64,000 bases of DNA from Salticus scenicus (GCA_963930645.1 OZ005660.1:244927082-244991081), one strand, 5' to 3'. Shown: positions 1 to 11,028, counted from the first letter of the stretch. The notes: generated by a model not told the origin, from the sequence alone. Numbers and translations: made by a program.

Positions 1-440
1 AATAATCAAATTTTTATACGCATTTACACAAGTCTTTAAAAAACAGTGGTATTAAAAAAATATAAATCAATCTTGTTCCTATATTGGAGTATTTTATAGT
101 TTTATTCATTTTATGAATAAAACTACAAAATACTCCAATATAGAGTGACTTCAAAGTAACTAAGAACAAGTTATTTTTCTGTATTCCTACATCAATAAAT
201 AAAAAATTTATTTCATTTTGTAATAAGCATAACTATTTTATTTGTTAAATCTAACTTACTAACAGAGAGGTGTCAACCCTTCGAATTTTTATATCATAAT
301 TTCTTTTAAATTTATCTTCGTCTTAATCACACAATTTACGATAATAAAGAAAAATAATGTTTTTTGTGAAAAATATTATTGATATTCAAAAATCCGGAGG
401 GTTGGTAATTTTGCATTAATTATTTATGCAGTTTACATAC
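1..440. other. AT-rich non-coding flank
   Basis: No coding signal was found on either strand apart from the hairpin listed separately. The stretch is AT-rich and ends at the splice donor of the minus-strand THAP exon, so its right part would be intron of that gene if the gene is real. Confidence 0.5.
79..143. repeat. Near-perfect 31-bp-arm hairpin
   Basis: Bases 79-109 and 113-143 are reverse complements at 30 of 31 positions, around a 3-base loop (TTT). No TA, TTAA or 8-bp target duplication is obvious at its borders. It could be a tiny fold-back MITE or a cruciform-prone palindrome. Seen directly; function unknown. Confidence 0.8.
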
Positions 441-561
441 CTTGTCTGGAAATATTTGGAAGCAATTTTTTACGCTGAATTGCATTGCTTGGTATTTCGT
501 GGAAACATATATTTTCACGGCTACTGTCTGATTTACAAAATGGAACGACGCAATACACCAT
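441..561 (-). CDS. THAP-domain protein, first coding exon (partial)
   Basis: Encodes about 40 residues starting MVYCVVPFCKS, followed by an ENICFHEIPSN segment and a KKLLPNISR segment. This is the N-terminal half of a THAP zinc-binding DNA-recognition domain (C-x4-C, then the F-H-x-I/F-P motif). A residue that is normally Trp, just after the KK, is Leu here. The exon ends exactly at AAG|GTATGT, a good splice donor at 440-439, so the second Cys and His of the C2CH site would be in an exon outside the window. THAP domains occur in host regulators and in P-type transposases, and I cannot tell which this is. A poly(T) tract lies just upstream, in the presumed leader. It is divergently oriented to the gypsy element. 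Confidence 0.6.
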
Positions 562-836
562 ATTAAAAAAAAAAAAAAAAAAACCTCTCACATTTGTTAA
601 ATTAATAAAACACAAACCAGAACTCAATTGAAACTCAATTGCATCGCGCTCGCGGGAAATAAACATAACTTTACGTACGGTATCAAGCGCCATCTACTGG
701 CTATGTTCTTCTTGTACTGTTGCCAAGTTTTCGAGCGACTCGCTAGGCATCTACTTAAGGAGGCTCTGCTTCAGTGGTGACCCGGATAAACTGTTCTTAT
801 TTTTGGATTATAAGTGTTTTCGTTTCTGTTTTCAAC

Positions 837-1808
837 ATGAATGAAACAGCTGCAGTGAAAATCCCTGCATTCATCCCTACGGACCCGGCCCTGTGGTTCA
901 CGATGGTAGAATCAACATTTCAACTAGCTGTGCCGAAACCAATAACGGATTCTAGAACAAAATATAACTATTGTGTTGCGAATTTACCTCCAGAAATTGC
1001 AATGACTGTGCGTGACGTAATAATTTCACCTGATAATTCCGATCCATTCAAAAACTTAAAGGACGAAATAATTCAACGTTGTGGTGAAACAAAATCGCAG
1101 GAAATTCGCCGATTATTAGCTGGTGAACAACTAGGGGATAGAAAACCGTCAGAACTACTTCGCGTCATGCAGAGAAGAGCTGAAAACCATAAGGTATCCG
1201 ACACTCTTTTGCTCGAACTATTCTTGCAACAACTGCCTTCAAATGCGCAATTTATTTTAGCATCAGTGCAAGACCTTACACCCATTAAAGCTGCCGAAAT
1301 AGCTGATAAAATTTTGGATGTATCTCCACCACAGGTAGGTGCTGTTAGTACAACTAATTCTTCGAGTGCTGATTCCGAACTTTTAAAAGAATTAAAACTT
1401 TTAAGAGAAGAAGTGGCTTCATTGCGACGTTCCAGAAGTCATTCTCGTTCACTATCTCGATCTAATTTTCGGCACAAAAGCCCAAAAGTTACAGTCAGCA
1501 GTAAAAGTATCCGAGCACTAGCAATAATCCCTGTCTAAAAAATGTACACTTAATACTGCTTTGTCAAACAAATCCTTGTCGAATCGTGTTCTTAGTCAGT
1601 CTAAGAACATGATTCGACAAGGATTTATTTAACAAAACAGTTTTATGTGTACTTTTTTTATATCGGAATTATTGGACAGTGCTCGGATACTTTTGGTGCC
1701 GGCTGTAATAAAGAATTTTGCTGGTATCATCAGAAATTTAGCTCTAAAGCTAAAAAGTGCGTACCTCCCTGTACTTTTTCCGCGGGAAACGACTACGGCA
1801 AGGAGTAG
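837..1808 (+). pseudogene. gag: gypsy gag, interrupted by a MITE
   Basis: Gag forms the particle that packages the element RNA. The first ATG is at 837 (MNETAAVKIPAFIPTDPALW), typical of arthropod gypsy Gag. It is followed by an alpha-helical capsid-like region and an SRS-rich stretch (SRSHSRSLSRS). The frame runs into a 214-bp MITE at residue about 218 and stops at 1536-1538. After the MITE the same frame resumes with a zinc knuckle, CWYHQKFSSKAKKCVPPC (1719-1772), and ends at the TAG at 1806. The insertion adds 216 bp (72 codons), so phase is kept, but in-frame stops kill the product. The next gene, pol, is in the -1 frame relative to gag, consistent with a frameshift-expressed gag-pol. Confidence 0.85.
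1490..1707. mobile_element. 214-bp Tc1/mariner-like MITE inserted in gag
   Basis: Flanked by TA at 1490-1491 and 1706-1707. The ends are inverted repeats, CAGTCAGCAGTAAAAGTATC and its imperfect reverse complement, which resemble Tc1-family termini. The interior is a further palindrome around GTTCTTAGTCAGTCTAAGAAC. There is no coding capacity. A second copy with the same 214-bp length is at 59614-59827. It landed in gag of the gypsy element, so it is younger than that element. Confidence 0.85.
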
Positions 1809-4800
1809 CGGCGACATACGCCTCGCCTTCCACTTCTCGTCGCCTTTTTGTACGAGATAAAAGAAGCAATCTAAAATTTTTAGTGGACACAGGAAGTGAC
1901 TGTTCATTAATTCCAGCATCAAAAATAGACAAAATGTCTATTCCAATTCAAAAATTTGTTGCAGCTAATGGTACTTTAATTAATGTATATAAACGTAAAT
2001 TATTATCTATTGATCTTGGTCTAAGAAAACAGTTTGTTTACCCTTTTTATGTTTGTAATGTTTCAACCCCTATTTTAGGTGCTGATTTTTTACATTACTT
2101 TAATTTAAAGCCAGATCTTAGAAAACGTTCTTTATTTGATAATGTCACAAGCTTAAATTCTCATTGTGTTGTACATAATTCTGATATATATTCAGTGAAA
2201 TATATCATAAGTAATGATATTTTTTCTAATCTTTTAAGTGAATTTCCTAACATCAGTAAATCTCCTAGCCCAAACCAAATTGTGAAACATTCTGTTATGC
2301 ATCATATCGAAACTTTTGGCCCACCGGTATACGCTAAACCACGTCGTCTGGCCCCCGACCGTTTAAAAATTGCAAAAATGGAATTTCAGCATATGTTGGA
2401 TTTGGGACACATGCGTCCATCCAACAGCAATTATGCTTCACCTTTGCATATGGTTCCAAAGAAAAACAGCGATGACTGGCGACCTGTTGGAGATTACAGA
2501 GCACTAAATGCTCACACTAAAAAGGATAAATATCCCATCCCCAACATTGCTGATTTTACTAGTGAACTTCACGGAACCACAATTTTTTCACGTATTGATT
2601 TAGTTAAAGCTTTTCATCAAATTCCGATTGCTCCCGAGGATGTTCACAAAACTGCCATATGTACACCTTTCGGACTCTTCGAGAGCACTCGGATGCAGTT
2701 TGGTTTGTGCAATGCTTCCAGCACATTTCAGAGATTTATTGATGAAGTTACAAGAAATTTAAAAGGTGTTTATCCATTTATAGACGATATTTTAATTGCA
2801 TCCAAATCCCTCGAAGAACATATTGAACATCTCAGAGCACTATTTTCCAGACTTGATCATTACGGCCTTACAATTAAGCCCTCAAAATGCATATTTGGTG
2901 TTCCCACTTTGGAATTTTTAGGTTTTACAGTGTCAAAAGATGGTCTTTCACCAACTTCTGACCGTGTTGAAGCCATTTTAAAATTTCCAAGACCTACAAC
3001 TATTACTCAACTTCGTAGATATTTAGGTATATTTAATTTTTACAGACGATTCATTCCCAGAGCTGCTGATATTTTAGCACCCCTCGTTAAATTCCTCGAA
3101 GGGCACAAAAATAAAAGGAAACATCCGCGTTCCAATGCCAAAATTTCAATGGAGCAATTAGAATGGAACGACGAAGCAAATTTTGCATTTACGAAATCAA
3201 AAGAAGCAATTTCTCATGCAACGCTTCTAAAACATCCTATTCCTGGTGAACAATTAAGCTTATGGGTAGATGCATCAAACGTCGCTGTTGGTGGCTCTGT
3301 CATGCAAATGTCTGATAATCAAAGGGAACCTATAGCATTTTATTCTGGCAAATTAAGTAAGTCTCAAAAGAATTGGTCTACATATGACCGTGAACTTTAC
3401 GCCATATATTCCTCTATAAAGAAATTTCGTCACTTACTAGAAGGTAGAAACTTTTTCATTTACACTGATCAGAAACCCTTAATATATGCTTTCAAACAAA
3501 ATCCTGAAAAGTGCAGTCCTCGACAGCTACGTCATCTCGATTATATATCCCAATTTTCTACCGATATCCGATATATGAAAGGTTCTGAAAATCATGTAGC
3601 CGATGCATTATCTCGCATAGAGATCAATCAATTTCCCCAACTGTACTTGATTTTAAAGAATTTGCTTCTGCACAATCAACTGATCAAGAACTTCAAAAAC
3701 TTTTGCAATCCAATACCACATCCTTACAATTAGAAAAACACTATTTTCCCCTTGAGGATATTGACCTATATTGCGACACATCTCAAAAACATCCCCGTCC
3801 ATTCGTTCCACAAAGTTTGCGAAAATTAGTTTTTGAAAATTTGCATTTCCTTTCACATCCAGGTATGTCAGCCTCCATAAATTTAATTGCTAAAAGATTT
3901 GTATGGCCTGGCATGCATAAAGATATCAAATCTATGGTTCGCAGTTGTGTTAATTGCCAAAGAGCCAAAATAACAAAGCACACCAAGTCACCAGTTGGAA
4001 CATTTGCCCTACCGGATGCCCGTTTTGCCCATATTCATTTAGATTTCATTGGCCCTCTTCCCCCATCAGATGGAAATCAGTATTGTTTAACAATCATTGA
4101 CAGATTTACCAGATGGCCCGAGGTAATTCCGACCCCTGATGATATGACTGCGGAAACAACCGCTCGTGCCTTATTGCATGGTTGGATCTCTAGATTCGGA
4201 TGCCCAGTCACTATCACCACAGATCAAGGTCGTAATTTTGAATCTACTCTATTTCGAGAACTTATGCATATCTTAGGCTGTAAGCGCATTCGGACTTCGG
4301 CATACCATCCCCAGTCAAATGGAATTTTAGAACGCTATCATAGACATTTAAAAGATGCTCTTAAGGCACATAATCACACTAAATGGACTGAAACCCTTCC
4401 AATTGTTTTACTAGGTTTGCGCTCAGCTGTTAAAAATGACATTAATGCAACACCTGCACAATTAGTATATGGTACCTCTTTACGATTACCCTCTGATCTT
4501 ATTACTGATAAAAAACAAATTGACCAAACGATTGATCCCAATTATGTTTCCAACTTGGTACAAACAATGCAGACACTTAATCCAACTGCTACTTCCTTAC
4601 ATAGCAGTCCTAGTGTTTTCGTAAATCCTGCATTGTCGAATTGTACACATGTATTTTTAAGATCAGACAAAGTAACTCGTCCATTAACACCGCCGTATAC
4701 TGGACCTCACCTTGTTATAAACAGAGATAATAAAAATTTTGTCATTGATATAAATGGTAAAAACACAACAGTTTCTATAGATCGCGTGAAACCCGCCTAT

Positions 4801-4983
4801 AGATGGTCAGATACTGTTGTGACAAATAATTCTGTTCCTAACCAAGAACCATCTGAGCCAACGCCTGTCAACAAATCATTCGAAATACCACCAGAGCCGA
4901 CTCCTGTCAACAAAACACGTACTACACGCTCTGGACGTAAAGTCACTTTCCCAAAACATTTGGTGACTGAATATGTAATATAG
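1757..4983 (+). pseudogene. pol: gypsy pol: protease-RT-RNaseH-integrase, frameshifted
   Basis: The first open part (to about 3636) contains the aspartic protease (FLVDTGSDCSLIPAS near 1880). It then has reverse transcriptase with IDLVKAFHQIPIAP and FIDDILIAS (the usual Y of YxDD is F) and RNase H with VDAS, DRELYAIY and TDQKP. A one-base deletion in the C run near 3635-3638 moves the rest into another frame. That frame reads on as an H2C2 integrase zinc site (HFLSHPG, then CVNCQRAK), a DDE integrase core (HLDFIGP, TTDQGRNF, HPQSNGILERYH) and a C-terminal tail, to the TAG at 4981. Domain content and order are complete and only the frame is broken, so loss is recent. Catalytic acidic residues are visible in all domains. 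Confidence 0.85.
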
Positions 4984-5140
4984 TTTTGTATATATTATCT
5001 TACACTTTTTAATATTATATATTGTTCATTGTATTTCTATTTTGCATTACTTACTATGTTACTATTACATATTATACTGTATCAAGCATTTATTGTATTG
5101 AACTTTTGCATTTTATCGTTCACCTTGTTCACTGGGGGGA

Positions 5141-5368
5141 TACTCTATGGTGTTCTATCTATCCTCCCTGGTGCATTTTATGAGATGGCGCTGCAAGCGC
5201 ACAAAAAGCACTACAACTTTTCTCTCTGTAAAAAGTTTTGTTTTGGATTCTGCCATGTTCGAACGAGAGAAGTGTTTTCGCTTGTAGATAGTTCCTCGTT
5301 ATGTAAATAAATAGTTTATTTTTCTACATTGGAGTCATTAATTCAAAATACGCCGACACGCCATTACA
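5141..5368 (+). repeat. Candidate gypsy 3' LTR
   Basis: It begins after the G-rich tract ACTGGGGGGA and contains GTAAATAAATAGTTTATTTTT, which could supply poly(A) signals. It ends near CGCCATTACA at 5368, immediately before the ZNF-flank duplication. The boundaries are inferred, and the matching 5' LTR was not recognised. Bases 4984-5140 between pol and this LTR are AT-rich with no coding signal. Confidence 0.45.
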
Positions 5369-5389
5369 TAACTGAGTGTTAAGCAACAC

Positions 5390-5960
5390 ACTTCACACTC
5401 TTGTCTTTTATATAGATATCTCTTTCTAGAAAAACATTTAGAACGCATTTCACACACATACATGTTTCGTCCTACGTGAGAGAATGCATGTATACTAATT
5501 TTGAGGATAATTATGAATTTTATTGGGTTTTCATGTGTATGACTGCGTCTATAATCATATCCGTATTAACAAAAATTTTTGTGTTAGGCCTTATTACAGA
5601 GGGTGGGCAAAAATTTCTATATATTGTATGAATACTATAAGGGAAAACAACTTTCTTTGTTAATTAATTTTTATCCTTTAACAGAAACATGTTCACGTAA
5701 TAACGGAAATTTTTCGTGAAATTAACTTGCACCTTTCACAAAATTGAAATTATATCTGTCATTCTTCATATACCTAAAATTGGAGAGTTTTCCTGTGTAG
5801 AAGATTTTCTTTGAAATTTACATTACTTTATTGCTTTTTTAATATTTCTCTTTAACTAACAGTAGTTAAAAACACATTTTAATAAAAATATTAATAAGGC
5901 TACAAATGGATAAATTTAAAGATATGACCATGATCACAGGATATTTCTACCAAGACACAT
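5390..5960. repeat. Paralogous copy of 52570-53146
   Basis: Highly similar over about 570 bp, in the same orientation, to the sequence just upstream of the zinc-finger gene at 50.5-52.6 kb. The first 100 bp on the minus strand still read as a decayed C2H2 finger (YVCEMRSKCFSRK), so a piece of the zinc-finger locus was duplicated here. The copy continues through TA at 5960-5961, which is the unoccupied counterpart of the TA where another element sits at 53147. Confidence 0.8.
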
Positions 5961-6074
5961 AGGAACCTTATCAAATCATTTTTTGAAAAAATAATGAACA
6001 AGGTAAACAGAATAGCTATTTTACTGCAGAATTGAAGGAGAAAAACCACAGTGTAGTTATATGTAACATATTAA

Positions 6075-6704
6075 CCCCTTCCGCTCCAGGCTAGCTGTAG
6101 TGTAAATATGTGAAATACCAGATTATAATTTTGAAATAATTCAATACATAATGAAGTAACAATGTGCATTTTGTTGTGAAGTAAATATATTTAATTAATA
6201 AATGTAGTAAATATGAATACATATCAAAGTATTTCAATTATTTATAGCAATCACTGCTGTAAGTGGTTCATCATCACTCTCATCGCTTTCGCCGTCTTCA
6301 CTTGTTGTAAAGTCATCATTGGAATCTTCAAGCTCGTCATAATCAGGGATATAATCACTATCCGAATCACTAGAATGAGACATTATTCACAGTTTCAAAC
6401 ACCGGCAAAGCACACAAAATCGAGCAGCGAAAATTTCACACAACCGCATCCGCGAGAAATTACGAAACAACTGGCGTAGCCAAAACTAATAGGTCACCGA
6501 GACTACTAACACCATCTAGTTGTCAGTAATGAAAATAAAATTTCAAAATACCATATGACAAATAAAATACTCTCTCTGATACCACAACAATGTTGGAATT
6601 ATTGTATCGTATACTGCTTTCTTTGGACGTATGCACGTACGTCCATGGTATTAATGGCCATTAACACTAAGACGTACGCACGTACGTCCCTGGAGTGGAA
6701 GGGG
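6075..6704. mobile_element. piggyBac-type element, short derivative (630 bp)
   Basis: Exactly flanked by TTAA at 6071-6074 and 6705-6708. Terminal inverted repeats are CCCCTTCCGCTCCAGG and its reverse complement with one mismatch, with GTACGT-rich palindromes near the right end. TTAA target and short C-rich termini are piggyBac hallmarks. Inside is the start of a transposase frame on the minus strand. Most of the transposase is absent, so the copy would be non-autonomous. Confidence 0.85.
6234..6383 (-). pseudogene. piggyBac transposase N-terminal remnant
   Basis: 49 codons starting MSHSSDSDSDYIPDYDELED and ending at a TGA, almost all Ser, Asp and Glu. piggyBac-family transposases start with such an acidic leader before the DDD catalytic core, which is missing here. 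It lies inside the TTAA-flanked 630-bp element and is oriented from the right end inward. Identification rests on composition plus context, not on a conserved domain. Confidence 0.6.
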
Positions 6705-6819
6705 TTAATATTAAATACAAGTTAAAAAATATATTAAATCAAAAATAACACCCGCTAGAATATCAGCGATTGTAATGAAATGCTCGTCCTCTGGTGGGCT
6801 AAGGGCAAATTACAATTAA

Positions 6820-8645
6820 CCCATTTCGTACTGACGTTGCGAAAACGCAACGTTTTCTTTATTATTTTTTCTGTGGAAAACTTTAAATTTTTTTGCTATA
6901 AAAATATTTTCCTATTAAAGTGGTGTCCAATACGCATAAAAGAAAAAAAAAATCATTGGTTTACAGTTGCATTTAATATTCGTTATAAAATAATGAATAA
7001 TCAATGTTTTGCATTATTTTTATTGATTACTTTCAAGTTTCAGCGGTAGATGGCAGCACATGTCAAAATTATAGGCTAAAGTTTGTTTTGCTTTCTTTGA
7101 ACTCTTAAAAACAAAATGGCATCAACAAGTAAGTAAACATTTTTTTTTTCTATACTCTAAATTTCATTTTTTAAATAATGTTGCGAAAACGCAACGTCAG
7201 TCTAATGTGTGTTAAAAGATTTAGAAGATGTTTTCGTTCATTTCATGATCGATTTTTTATTTTTTGCAGGCGATTCTCGTAATTTAAGAAAGGTACGACG
7301 TTGTTTAACGATAAATGAAGCTTTAGAATATCTTCAAGCTCTTAGTGATGATTCCAGTTCCGAATCTGAAGAAGAAAATTATGAATTTGTCGTAATTCCA
7401 CCTGACCCGGATGTTTTGACTGATGAAGAAACTATCGACGATATTGCTGTGGGTGAAAATATTCCATTTCCTAAAGATATCACAGGTGAGATCGATATTT
7501 TTTCTTCTAAAGTTAAGAAAAGTAAAAATAATACAGGTAAAAGAAAGAAAAATTTTACTTGGGAAAAATGTTCCCCCGCATATAATCAACAACCACAAGA
7601 TGTAGAAAAACATTGCTATGATTCATTGAAACCTGCAAGAGTCAGTATCAAATCATTTGCAAGCTTTAGAACCTATACATGTATTTTAAGAAGGAAATTC
7701 GAGAAGAAGAAGGATAGATGATGAAAAAGGTGAAGATATATGATGAAGAAGGAAGATGAAGGAAGAGAAAGAGATGAAGAAGGAAGTTCGTGGCACATAT
7801 GATGTAGCATTCGATTCAAAGAATAATGTTACTGTCGCTAGGTGGAATGACAATGCTGTTGTCACCGTACTGACAAATTGGGATGATACTGAGCCAGCAG
7901 CATATGCAAAACGCTACTCCAGAACAGAAAAAAAAAAAAACTGTCCAAGTAAAACAACCCAAAGTCATTGCTGATTATAACAAGCATATGGGTAGGTTGG
8001 ACTTATTAGATAATTTTATATCAAATTACAGAATAAATATAAAAGGAAAAAAATGGTGGTGGCCTATTTTCGTAAATTGTATTGATATTGCAAAAGTAAA
8101 TGCTTGGAAACTTACTTTATAGGGAATTTGTGGATTCCAAAACAACATTGCTAGACTTTCAAAGGGCAATTGCAGTGTCTTTATTAAAATCGGAAGTAGA
8201 TATTTCATCAAATAAATCAAATTCATTTGATATGAAAAATGATATAAACCCTGTTCCTGAAACCACATGTACTGGTCGGCCATCCGCAATGCAAAATCAC
8301 TTTTTACAGCAAAAACAAAAAGGATCGTACAGGCCATATAATCACAAAAAATCCCGAAAATAAAAGAAGGAGGTGTAAAATGTGCAGTAGTCAGACAGTA
8401 ACAATGTGTAAAAAATGTAATGTTGCTGTACATGCTAAATGTTTTGAAGATTTCCATGATTCCCAAAAATGATGCTTTATATACTGCTTTGGACTGACGT
8501 TGCGTTTTCGCAACATTCTGTATTTTAAAAAGTATTAAAGCTAATTTTCTGAAATTTTATTTTTGTCTTATTTTATGTCCCATTAGACAGGAAATAAACT
8601 TTTATGCGTATAGGATAACTGTAACCATGACCGGTACTGAATGGG
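6820..8645 (+). mobile_element. piggyBac transposon, internally deleted
   Basis: Flanked by TTAA at 6816-6819 and 8646-8649. The ends are CCCATTTCGTAC and the complement of GTACTGAATGGG. Subterminal palindromes GTTGCGAAAACGCAAC or GTTGCGTTTTCGCAAC occur near 6835, 7181 and 8495. The element is 1826 bp, shorter than an autonomous piggyBac copy. It sits 115 bp from the 630-bp TTAA element and 12 bp from the P-type composite. Confidence 0.9.
7116..8472 (+). pseudogene. piggyBac-like transposase, catalytic core lost
   Basis: Exon 1 is ATGGCATCAACAA at 7116-7128, followed by donor GTAAGT. The acceptor TTTTGCAG precedes exon 2 at 7270 (GDSRNLRKVRRCLTINEALE). An acidic leader (DDSSSESEEENYE) and a VLTDEETIDD motif follow, typical of the family. 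After about 7690 the conserved core is replaced by a purine-rich GAAGAA tract. Homology resumes at about 7785 with RGTYDVAFDS, VARWNDNAVVTV, then in another frame YNKHMGRLDLLDNFI and the WWWPIFVNCIDIAKVNAWKL signature. It ends with a Cys-rich finger (CKMCSSQTVTMCKKC, then HAKCF) before TGA at 8470. The missing core and frame changes make it inactive. Confidence 0.85.
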
Positions 8646-8720
8646 TTAACATCAAGCCGCCTAAGACTACTATATAACAGGCTGGATCATTCGCCGCCAT
8701 TTGTACGTCAAGTTCGTCAT

Positions 8721-9880
8721 TGCTAAACCATAACTGTAAACCGGCTTCTGTGCAGAGTTACCCATTTGGCGCAGTTATCGTGTTTGCGACGTTTTTACCA
8801 AAGTGTAAATAAATAAAATTCGGTATCTGCGGCAAAGGGCAAAGCACGTAAAATATTGTATATGCTTTGACCTGTGGTTAATACATTTGTTTAATAATGC
8901 ATGATTATTTTATTATAATTTTTTTTTTTTTCCTTCTTCATTTATCATCCATATAACTTTTTTGGACACTTATTAAGAAAAATAAACGGAAGTCATTTTC
9001 AGTTAAAACCCTTTTCTTTAATAAAGATGTGATTAATTATTTTATATATATGTTTTAAATATATGATTGTTAAAACAATGTCTACTTAGATAAGTTCTCT
9101 ATAAGAAAATTTTCAATAAACAACTGATAGGATGGATATTTAACTTATTAAAGATATAATTTCAGAAAATTTACATAAAATTCTAAAAAAAAAAAAAAAA
9201 AAAATTATGAAGTAATCATAATACATCATACTAAGATAGCTTAATATTCCAGCTAAATATCTATGTATTATACACTAAATTATATCCTCCTTTCTTCAGA
9301 ACAAATTACTTGTATGCAATTAGAGCAAACATTTATCATCCAAAGTTTAATTAATATATACATATATAATCAAAATTAAATTCTTGAACTATTTCTCTTT
9401 ATTTAAATTATGTAACAAAACGAATTTTAAATTTTGCTATGTAACACTTTTTTATTGTAAATATTAATTTTTCCAAAAATTTTACTTTTTCGAAATGATC
9501 AATATTTTATTTTTAAAACTAAAGATAATAATTATAAATAAATAAAAATCTGTTCTAAACAGAGATATTTCACCCAAATCTTATTTTTGACACAAACTTT
9601 TTATTTTGACATATTTGAATTTTTTTAGATTCTGCAATAAATTATATAAATTATCGTATGGGTTACAGAAAACGATGGCCTTTTTTTTTTTTTTCTTTTT
9701 AAATTGCGAAACAACTTAGAGACAAGCATATTATTAAAAATCTTGAGAGCAAATAGCATTAAATTTTAGATTTACTTTTTTTTTGCTTCAATTTTTCTTA
9801 CTAACAAATTCTCATTCAAATGTTAGCAGATACCATGAAATAGTTTGAACATTTTGCTATGATTTCGCAAAAAGTAGGCT
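8721..9880. other. AT-rich non-coding interior of the composite
   Basis: After the left terminal repeat there are poly(T)/poly(A) tracts (near 8920, 9187 and 9680) and no open frame with recognisable motifs. I see nothing else here. Confidence 0.5.
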
Positions 9881-9881
9881 T

Positions 9882-9962
9882 CATAAGTGGCTGAGAAGAT
9901 CTGGCTCTTTTAATCTAATAATAAACAGAAAGTGCCGGGTTTGATTCCATCTCTGAAAGTTA
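9882..9962 (+). repeat. tRNA-like (SINE head) remnant
   Basis: Contains AGTGGCTGAGAAG (box A-like) and GCCGGGTTTGATTCC (box B-like, GGTTYRATTCC) about 50 bases apart, as in the tRNA-derived head of a SINE. No cloverleaf folds cleanly. Weakly supported. Confidence 0.35.
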
Positions 9963-9973
9963 CATGAATGTTA

Positions 9974-11028
9974 CTGTGCAACCGCGAAAAGATGGCATTC
10001 GACCTTGGAATAGTTCATTTTGAAGAAGGGGCGGCCGAATGAAATGCGAATGATGCTTGGCGGCAGTTCTTTTCGCCAAACAATTCTTTGACTTACCAGC
10101 TTCTTTGGCACCTATACGAGCAGTCAAAGTGTCTATTGCTGCTAATTAAATAGAAAATTGCTAAATTTTTGTCAATGTAAATAGTTTTAATTATTTCTTA
10201 TAATTTTTTTTATCGGATATGCAGAAAATCGATAAAACAAAATAGCTTTAAACATTGCTTATAATTTGTGTCCACATGTATGTTTATTTCTAGTATTTAA
10301 ATTAATTGAATCCCTAAAATTTACTCGTTTAGCTTTTAACTTCTCGAAGTATACGTAAAACAGTTATTATTATTATTATTATTTTTTTTTTTTTGTAAAT
10401 ATTCACTATCATGATTAGTTCAATTATTTAAATCTAAAAATATATCATAATTGAATGTTTTGTAAATATTAACTATCGTGATTAATTAAATTTCTTCCTT
10501 TCTACTTTTATTACAACCATTATATGATTATGTCATGTTATTTAATGACAATTACAATAATTAATTTAATGCTTATTTTATCAAAACAGTAATGGTATTA
10601 ATCATGGTTTCTTTTATTTCATACATTATAGAAAGAAACTTTTTTAAAGTTTAATTAAGTTACTTCTTTCATCCCTTTCTGCTGATAATGATTGCACTTA
10701 AAAATTACTTCTCGGAAGCCATTAAGATTACTTTATTTAAAAAAATCAAAATTTCTTTTTGAATGTTATTTGATCGCCGAAACTTTAAAATTTGTAAACA
10801 ATAGTACCTCCGAACTCTTCTTTTAAATAGCAATTAAAAATACCTCCAAACATTAAGTTTATCAACAACTTCAAATTTTAATTTCACACTAAGAAACGGG
10901 CTAACAATGCCAAAACTGGAAGCCACTCTACTCTGTGTTACCATGGAAACACAACCTCTTACCTTATTTCATTAATGGAATCATCTGAAAACACGTGAGT
11001 CGAGTGCCAAGTTATCGCGGTTGTACAA
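9974..11028 (+). mobile_element. TA-target non-autonomous DNA element, copy A
   Basis: 1055 bp flanked by TA (9972-9973 and 11029-11030). The ends are CTGTGCAACCGCG and the complement of CGCGGTTGTACAA. No transposase frame. Copy B (34751-35794) is the same sequence in reverse orientation, and copy C (53147-53463) is a left-end fragment. The TA target duplication is confirmed at copy B by a paralogous empty site. TA target and TIRs suggest Tc1/mariner-type mobilisation, but the superfamily is not proven. Confidence 0.85.

Larger units (their letters stand above)
775..5368 (+). mobile_element. Ty3/gypsy LTR retrotransposon, degenerate
   Basis: Order is gag, protease, reverse transcriptase, RNase H, integrase, which is the Ty3/gypsy order. 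A TGGTGACCCGG sequence at 775-785 resembles a tRNA primer-binding site and sits about 50 bases before the gag ATG. The 3' side has a G-rich tract (ACTGGGGGGA, 5131-5140) that could be the polypurine tract, then an AATAAATAG-containing LTR-like end to about 5368. I could not match the 5' flank to that 3' LTR, so the element is probably truncated or rearranged at its 5' end. It is broken by a MITE in gag and a frameshift in pol. Confidence 0.85.

Noticed and set aside
691..774. Clear gypsy 5' LTR
   Set aside because: The sequence before the primer-binding-like site does not match the 3' LTR candidate, so I did not call a 5' LTR.
6213..6479. 88-codon plus-strand frame
   Set aside because: It is the antisense of the acidic piggyBac leader on the minus strand.
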